A stretch of DNA of 64,000 bases from CAWVSB01 sp046710535 (lineage in GTDB: Bacteria; Pseudomonadota; Gammaproteobacteria; Pseudomonadales; CAWVSB01), in NCBI GenBank assembly GCA_046710535.1, contig JBKEHH010000003.1, positions 186,001-250,000 of the forward strand. Reading direction: 5' to 3'. Of this stretch, positions 63,544 to 64,000 are shown piece by piece. Numbering within the stretch: the first letter of the stretch is position 1; each line of letters starts with the position of its first letter. The notes beneath the pieces are model-generated. The model worked only from the letters and a program-made list of their open reading frames with translations, was not told the DNA's origin and searched no databases. The translations under genes were made by a program, and so were the position numbers.

Positions 63544-64000
63544 ATGATCAAGCTAGTCTCAACAATCGCAACAACGTTCGCTATTAGCCTAGCACTGGTC
63601 AGCTGCCAGCCCGAGCAAACGGTACAATCTTTAACTAAGAAAACACTAAGCGCAGCCTGTAATACCCAGTGGACGCTAAGCGCGTTAAATACTCCTGCTG
63701 GCACTTATTCGCTCACCGAATCAAATCGCCCAACATTTACCTGTGAATCCGACGGACGTATTAGCGGCAACGCTGGCGTGAATAGGTATTTTGGTACCTT
63801 TGTGATGATGAACAATGGCGCCATTGAATGGCCAAGTTCGCATATGGCCAGCACTATGATGACTGGGCCAGGAAAATTAATGCAACAAGAGAGAACCTAT
63901 TTAACGGCGCTTACCAAGACCAATCACATCGCCTCACTCGACAATAAACTGGTTTTATCTAACAAAGACCGCGCTATTTCAATCAGCTTTACTCATCTAC
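63544..64000 (+). CDS. META-domain lipoprotein, 3' end outside the window
   Basis: Predicted lipoprotein starting with ATG at 63544 and open to the right edge (152 codons visible). The signal KLVSTIATTFAISLALVSC ends in lipobox LVSC, and the mature part has the META/HslJ-like pattern WTLSALN, then RISGNAGVNRYFGTF, with IEWP and SSHMASTMMTGP as expected for the META domain. HslJ is linked to novobiocin resistance and heat-shock expression in E. coli; here function is uncertain. The frame shows no stop in the window. Confidence 0.8.
   Translation, partial: MIKLVSTIATTFAISLALVSCQPEQTVQSLTKKTLSAACNTQWTLSALNTPAGTYSLTESNRPTFTCESDGRISGNAGVNRYFGTFVMMNNGAIEWPSSHMASTMMTGPGKLMQQERTYLTALTKTNHIASLDNKLVLSNKDRAISISFTHL

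Noticed and set aside
1..64000. CRISPR arrays, tRNA or rRNA genes, integrases or transposases
   Set aside because: None were recognised on either strand by eye; a profile search would be needed for weak cases.

Overview
The window reads as chromosomal DNA of a gammaproteobacterium with moderate to low GC, most like the marine Cellvibrionales/Spongiibacteraceae, with gene order that recalls Pseudomonas. This rests on protein content and order: cpdA-yqiB-tolC-waaA, a FAD oxidoreductase/aldo-keto reductase pair beside hldE, waaP-waaG-waaF-ilvE-glnE, rppH-ptsP-TSUP-lgt-thyA-folA, and ubiI-ubiH-pepP-ygfB facing zapA-6S RNA-fau. No phage, insertion sequence, CRISPR array, tRNA or rRNA was seen. The assignment is inference from memory of the families, not a database search.

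Layout. 1-6.7 kb: yqiA-cpdA-yqiB (minus) diverging from tolC (plus), then waaA, an acyltransferase, a small lipoprotein and a DUF6134 protein. 6.7-12.1 kb: an accessory stretch with a possible gene remnant, a DUF1003 membrane protein, a hydrolase resembling vertebrate MEST/PEG1, a TetR regulator with a clear candidate operator, an N-acyl-D-amino-acid deacylase-type amidohydrolase and a secreted alpha/beta hydrolase. 12.3-19.3 kb: a molybdopterin oxidoreductase, an ABM-domain protein, a sulfite oxidase-cytochrome c gene broken by a frameshift, a SulP transporter broken by an in-frame TGA, ybaK and a lipocalin. 19.4-30 kb: FAD oxidoreductase plus aldo-keto reductase, hldE, an unassigned methyltransferase/toroid/methyltransferase/GT4 group, and the LPS core genes waaP, waaG and waaF (no waaC here). 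30-35.7 kb: ilvE, glnE and a GspE/PilB-type ATPase. 35.9-40.5 kb: phosphate uptake (DUF47-PiT) and arginine biosynthesis (argE, argA). 40.7-45.8 kb: a six-gene TtpC-type TonB energising operon (DUF3450, TtpC-like, ExbB, ExbD, TonB, TPR). 46-52.6 kb: folA, thyA, lgt, TSUP, an inverted NRDE gene, ptsP and rppH. 52.7-64 kb: a HAD phosphatase, rlmI, gcvH, ubiquinone hydroxylases, pepP, ygfB, zapA, 6S RNA, 5-FCL, ilvA, rpiA and a META-domain lipoprotein cut by the window end.

How the genes work together. Much of the window serves the envelope: LPS inner core (waaA, hldE, waaF, waaG, waaP), outer-membrane export (tolC), lipoprotein maturation (lgt) and TonB energisation. A second theme is amino-acid and one-carbon supply (ilvE, ilvA, argE, argA, gcvH, thyA, folA, fau), together with nitrogen control (glnE, ptsP).

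The most notable observations are two independent lesions in neighbouring genes for sulfite oxidation and sulfate-type anion transport (14.9-18.3 kb), an unassigned carbohydrate-type cluster (23.0-26.7 kb), a TetR operator overlapping its own promoter (8.5 kb), a bacterial MEST-like hydrolase (7.5-8.4 kb), and the absence of waaC from an otherwise conventional core-LPS operon. I did not find a convincing wholly new defence or mobile system.
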